Shown here piece by piece: positions 59,030-64,000 of a DNA stretch of 64,000 nucleotides (the stretch's first letter is position 1; every line of letters begins with the position of its first letter). Where the stretch lies: contig JAOTOL010001601.1 in the NCBI GenBank assembly GCA_034440575.1, positions 514,501 through 578,500 of the forward strand. Direction: 5' to 3'. This stretch comes from Imbricaverruca yamaguchii (lineage: Eukaryota > Arthropoda > Thecostraca > Neoverrucidae). The position numbers and the translations under genes are program-made. Below the pieces are notes generated by a model, which ran no database searches, was not told the DNA's origin, and saw only the letters and a list, made by a program, of their open reading frames with translations.

Positions 59030-62000
59030 GCATAGCATTTTAATGCTCGTATACTTTGGTTCTCTCGAGAGCAGGAGTGTATGCAGGAATTTGCATGGAG
59101 GTCACATTTTCTCATAAAGGAGAGTGAGGGGGAAGGTATGTTGAGCGATGGAGAAAGTGCATATTTCTTCAATTCTGGATGCAATTGAAGGGGACAATAT
59201 TGCTATAATTTCACTCTTAGCTCGCATCGTCCCAAAGCTTGGTGGCCTTTTCTTCGAAACTGGCCATACGTGTGTGTTAGGTCTAAGCATATTGTGGCGT
59301 AGTCAAGATTTTCCTAAGGGGGAAAACTCTCCCAAAAATGTGATGAGATAGAGGAAGCTTTTGCCGCGAAGCGCTCCGAAATTTTAGGGTTTTGCGTAGA
59401 AAATAATGTTTTCATTTCTCGTTTGATCTAGTATATTTTTGGGCGCTACGAGGAGGCCCGCGTCCCCGGACCCCAACCCTCCCTTGACTGCGCCTCCGCT
59501 CCCAAAGACCGTTTCAACCCTGTCCACATCGAATATGAACGGCTGGATCTAGCTTTGGGTCCCTCCGAAATCACAAATACTTTTAGGATACAATACGGTA
59601 CAATACAGTACAATACGGATACAATACGGTAGAAACGTAGCCAGGAGTGGTCCAACGACGATTCCTTGGACCACCCGCAAGGTGGATTTTACGAAGGTCG
59701 TCCGGAATACCAGCATATTTTTGTCTTCACTTCTCTGTACTCTACTGTTCACTCTGCAATATACAGTGTTGTGTGTTTTTAAATCCTGATTGGAGCCCGG
59801 ATTGTCGATTCCTCTCCCTCCTCAGATTAAAGGTAAGCGTAGTACCGTTATAAACGAGGAATTGTCCAAGGCCCCATGGTCTTCCCATGGTCAACCCTCC
59901 AATAACATCATAAACGATGTCATGTCGAGGTCAAGCCTCAAGGTCAAATGTTACTAAGTGTTTCGAAGTACTCGCGTTTCGTCACTATGGCTTCAAGTTG
60001 CAACGAGTCGGTTTCATTCCATGTACCTTGTTTTGCGATATCAGAAAGTAAAAATCTGACTAATTTTAACGATCAAGGATCAAGCTTATTTCTTCGGTAG
60101 CCTAGCATTTTTTTTTCTCACCCAAACCTCTGGTATGAAAGTTCAATGTACATAAGCAGTGATAAGCAGTGAAACATGGTAATTTTGACGAAACCTTTCC
60201 TCCCAAATTTCAGAATAAAGTACGATAAATATGAAAACTAGAACTTGAAATACAAGGTGGCTGAAATCTGAGGACATTTTGTTCGTGCTTGTAGGGGTTT
60301 GCTTCTCCATTCTGCCCAACTTTCTGCGCCCCTGGTTTGTCTACCTCCACCGTGAAAATAGTGGCTACACCCATGCCATCAATACCGCTGGGTCTAGCCC
60401 TAGCGCCAAGCGAAGTACGGTCAAAAGCCTGTGCAGGTATTTGGCGGGACCCCGTTTCCGCCCCTACGGATAATGAGCATGCTTTCCAAAGGTAGCATGC
60501 GAAGCCTAGAACGTAGTCAGTGTCTAAATATGCGCCCCCTTGTATTTGCGTGACCGATCTACCAACTGACTATATATCTACTAAATCTGTCAAGATTATG
60601 CGAGATACGAAATAAGTCAATGTTAGCTTCAGTTGGTCTGCGGCCAACTGGAGATGAAGGAATCGACATTGACGATTTGCACGTGATTATTACGACAGTA
60701 CCTGCGGCTTTGTTTTCACGTTTTATTTTTTTAAATACACACCCATGCCACGTCAACGTGCCGGACAGAAATCCTTCTGGTTGATGATTTCATACATCCG
60801 GTTCATTCCTGTGATTTGGACGGCTTTTACTGCCACCTAGCGTGATAACTATAATCTCTGGTGTAGTTTCACCGCCAGGTGGCAATGCTTGAGTTACGTT
60901 GGCGATCCTTTGGCTTCCGCTACACCGTGGTGTGCAGTCACCAGCAACGGTGATGTTTATGAAAGTGTTTAACGGGCGGGGGCGGATGCAGCGGGAGGGG
61001 CACTGGTGGCATGTTCCCCCTTATCGAAGATGGCGGCCCCAACCGAAATATAGCGATCATCCGGGTAGACTCGACTGTACCCCGTAGTTCAATTATTTTT
61101 TGGGGGCCACAGGTGTCCTTATGAGAGTAATAGGCAATCCCTTGAAAGGAAGAGACGTCCTCGTTAGAGGAAAAGGCGCTCCAAGTGTGCTCTTCTGTGT
61201 GCTCTTATGTTTAAATCCTCCCGTCACTCAACTGAATTGCAGCCGAAGGCGCCCGCTCTCCCTCCATGTATGCTTCGCAGTGGCGCCCCTATAAGAAATT
61301 GCATCCCTCCAGACAATCCAGCAAGACCCCAGCCACTCATCACAATTCCTGGGTCCGCCCCTATTAACGAAACCAGGTAGGAAAATTCATTTCGATCTGA
61401 TACTGTGCAGGGGGTTCAGTTCGATCTGATGATTCGATTTGATGTTGTGTAGGCGGTTCTGAGTGTCAATTCAATCTGATGTTCAGACGTTTATAAGACC
61501 TCTGTAACATGGACCAAATACATATATGTTGAATGCGTGATGGGAGTTGAGGGGTCCTTCGGAACTTTTTGCCCACAAATATTGTGCACCAATGCCACCA
61601 TGGGGGCTGGAAATACCATGGGATCAGGTTAATGTCCCGTCAAAACTACGCAAATTGATGCTGATACATGAGGAAAATTATACAACATAACTTTTGCCTG
61701 CATGTTATGCATTTGGTCAGATGTTTTGTTGATTTTGCAGAAACGCATTTCTCCACAAGTCGTAGTATTTGATGTACGGATGCAATCACATTGAAATATA
61801 CACTCATCAATGGCAGATCCAGAAATTATCATAGAACAAATTTCTTGTATCTGCCCCTGCTAACGAAACAAGGTGGGAAAATCCATTTCGATCTAAAGTT
61901 ATAGTAAACTTTTGCCAGATCTCGCCTTTTTCTCTTCTGGCGGCAAAAAGAAGCATATTCAGCGTGGGGGAGGAGGTGGTTGCACTGAAGTATACAGATG

Positions 62001-62220
62001 AAGTGAAATGCTGAAAACTTGAAACATTGAATTTAATTGTAAATTGAAAAAGAAAATACATTGAACATGAGGGGTGCACTCCAACCTATATGAAGGGGCT
62101 TGCATCTTCACCGGCCGAAGGAGTGTCATCTTTCCATGGGGGGGGGCACATGCCACCAGTGCCCCCTGTATCAGTTTCTGATATGCATAAGCCGTTGCAG
62201 AGGTACACAGCATAAGCATT
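59030..62220. other. Intergenic sequence with repeat fragments
   Basis: A short TACAATACGG tandem repeat lies at 59586-59632. The segment CTAACGAAAC(C/A)AGGT-GGAAAAT-CATTTCGATCT occurs twice (61361-61405 and 61850-61900). GGGGCGGATGCAGC at about 60980 and TGGGTCCGCCCCT at about 61350 may be the ends of one degenerate element. No gene recognised. Confidence 0.45.
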
Positions 62221-62224
62221 CATG

Positions 62225-62337
62225 TAAGACATGCCAATCACATACAGAATTTAACGGGTCACGATGGGTATGTAAGAATGTTTAGGCTGTCTAGAACGAG
62301 TTGATCCCCGGAAAGTAAGCATGCGTATGTATGTATG

Positions 62338-62413
<76 letters not shown>

Positions 62414-62548
62414 CATATGCATGCATACATATATGTCAAAATATATACGCGTTCTTACTTTCCAAGAATCAACTCGTTCTAGGCAGCCTAAACATTTTTG
62501 CATACCCATCGTGACCCCTTAAATTCTATAGGTGACTGGCATGTCTTA
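62225..62548. mobile_element. Palindromic MITE-like element with (TA)n centre
   Basis: Two arms of about 110-130 bp are near-perfect inverted copies: TAAGACATGCCAATCAC at 62225 against the complement of the right end, TAAGACATGCCAGTCAC. They continue with GGGTCACGATGGGTATG, AATGTTTAGGCTG-CTAGAACG and GGAAAGTAAG. Between them is (TA)33 or so (62341-62406) flanked by GTAT/CATA repeats. The outermost TA on both sides could be a TA target-site duplication, as in Tc1/mariner- or PIF-type MITEs. Confidence 0.88.
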
Positions 62549-62549
62549 G

Positions 62550-64000
62550 ATGTGAGAGGCTGCTTTAGCTGTGAGAGGTAGACGCCGGGTTGTTTTAACT
62601 GTACAACCGTTTGCATGTCTACTATTGGTAAGCGGTCGGTCGAAGTGATGCGAATGCGGTACGGATTAACCTGCAGTCTGCGCTGGCTTCCTGGTCGTCG
62701 GCATTATTGAAAATTTAAATCGACGAGTTTCAACAATTGCGAGGTGCCGGCCGCTGTCTATACTTATTTGATTATGTTTTCGTGCGTGGAAAGTCGACTA
62801 TCGGTTGCGAAATCTTTTCACGTCATTGAAACATCGGACATGATGTCATGTCCGAAACATGATGAAACATGATGTCATTGAAACATCGAACAACATCGGA
62901 CTCTGCAGCGAATCGCTTGTGGGGGGCTACGGTCTTATGTCAGAGCTTGCATGAGTGGCTGGCCAGGAATTTCAACAGCTACTGCGCTTCGCTTCCTACC
63001 GACGAATATAGATGCAGCTCGTCATTGGGAGTTCAACGCACGGGCGGCGTTCAGCTAATACGAGACACCAGTGAGGAACTTGGAAGCTGGCTTCCAGGAC
63101 GTTCCTTAAGTAAATCTCAATGATGATAACTCATTCACCGAAAAGTCGACGCATCTAGCATTGTCCTTAAAATTCCAAAGCTGGGCGTTATCCATCCTGC
63201 GACAGCGTGTGTGCCAGTGTGTCAAAATTTCAGTGACGTGGATGTATTTCCGCATGTGAAAAGTCGATGCAGAGCTGTTTCCTCCGGACGATTGGAAACA
63301 TCGCAAGTAGCACGTCGTTCGCACTTTCATCGGCGGAGAGCATCTTCGCAGTGATTTAGATGCCAGATGAATCAATAATACGACTGTGGAAGTCTCATGT
63401 TGGGCAACATAACCGCTGCGAAATTATTCAGGTCTGAATTTAGGAAGTTTCACGGGGCCAGGTCGTCCATGGTGGGTTTTATTAAAAAGAAACCTTCCTA
63501 AATGTATTCGTATGTAAAAAGGCCGATGATGAGCCGCATCACCCTGCGCCGGCACTGGGGTGCCGCCGGTCCGGCTCGTTACGAACTCACTCGCGAGCAG
63601 CGACGGTGTTGTGACAAAATGTGCATCAACCGCCGTCGAGGAATTTCAGCAACCACTGCGCTACACTTTTCATCAGGAAACGGACAATTCTGTCGTTGAT
63701 ATATAAAAGCACGAGTGGTTAGCATTCAATGCTTGGAGGAACCCATAGAACACTGTAGGATTACAGACATCTGAAACGTCGTCTGGCACAAGTTACATCA
63801 CTTAGAGATCAACGGGGGACGTAATTGCCACTGAAAGTTCGACGTGTGCAACTTCGTCTTTGACGTGTAAAAATATCTAGCCTCACTAGATCATTAGCCC
63901 TCACTAGCTGATTACCTGAGCATATTGCGATCAATTTGGATCATTTGCAACCATCCCGATTCCGAATGGATCAAGCCGTACGGCCGTGTCCATTTCGGGA
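62550..64000. other. Intergenic sequence with degenerate repeats
   Basis: Recurring GTGAAAAGTCGA-like (62789, 63137, 63257, 63515) and AGGAATTTCA-CA-C-ACTGCGCT (62968, 63639) blocks about 670 bp apart suggest an old duplication. No coding exon recognised. Confidence 0.4.

Noticed and set aside
62251..62522. Frames with Ile-Tyr repeats
   Set aside because: Translation of the (TA)n core of the palindromic element.

Overview
The window is eukaryotic nuclear DNA, most likely from an invertebrate and probably an arthropod. All coding signal is in short exons with GT/AG borders, separated by introns of 0.4 to about 16 kb packed with minisatellites, SINE-like elements and MITE-like elements. There is no prokaryotic gene organisation. 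The arthropod suggestion rests on how closely the sorting-nexin exons resemble the insect SH3PX1 protein. The species cannot be named from the sequence alone.

Two protein-coding genes could be assembled exon by exon, both on the minus strand, head to tail. Gene 1 is the SNX9/18/33-family sorting nexin (SH3PX1-like). Nine internal exons lie between 2075 and 15125: SH3, low-complexity linker with DPW and acidic motifs, PX domain, and the first part of the BAR domain. All junction phases agree, giving about 503 codons. The last part of the BAR domain lies beyond the left edge. The first coding exon is uncertain, with a candidate at 22989-23006. Gene 2 is a complete TLC-domain membrane protein of the TLCD1/TLCD2 type, with six coding exons from 55388 down to 25490 and 272 predicted residues.

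Layout: 1-15.1 kb, sorting-nexin exons with tandem arrays in nearly every intron. 15-25 kb, AT-rich sequence, SINE copies, the candidate promoter and a dimeric minisatellite. 25.5-55.4 kb, the TLCD-like gene, whose largest intron (27.3-43.0 kb) holds eight or more minisatellites. 55.4-64 kb, gene-free DNA with MITE-like and SINE copies.

The most unusual signal is that several tandem arrays are built from exon-intron junctions of the genes they sit in. TLCD exon 5 and its 3' splice site are reiterated about eight times with a period of about 94 nt. TLCD exons 2 and 3 have decayed nearby copies. The donor end of one sorting-nexin exon is itself a unit of a 32-nt array, a 22-nt array of about 60 units carries a consensus 5' splice site per unit just beyond another donor, and the SH3 exon donor region is duplicated. 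CTGACC repeats that match the branch-point consensus lie upstream of several acceptors. Most long reading frames in the window are artefacts of these arrays.
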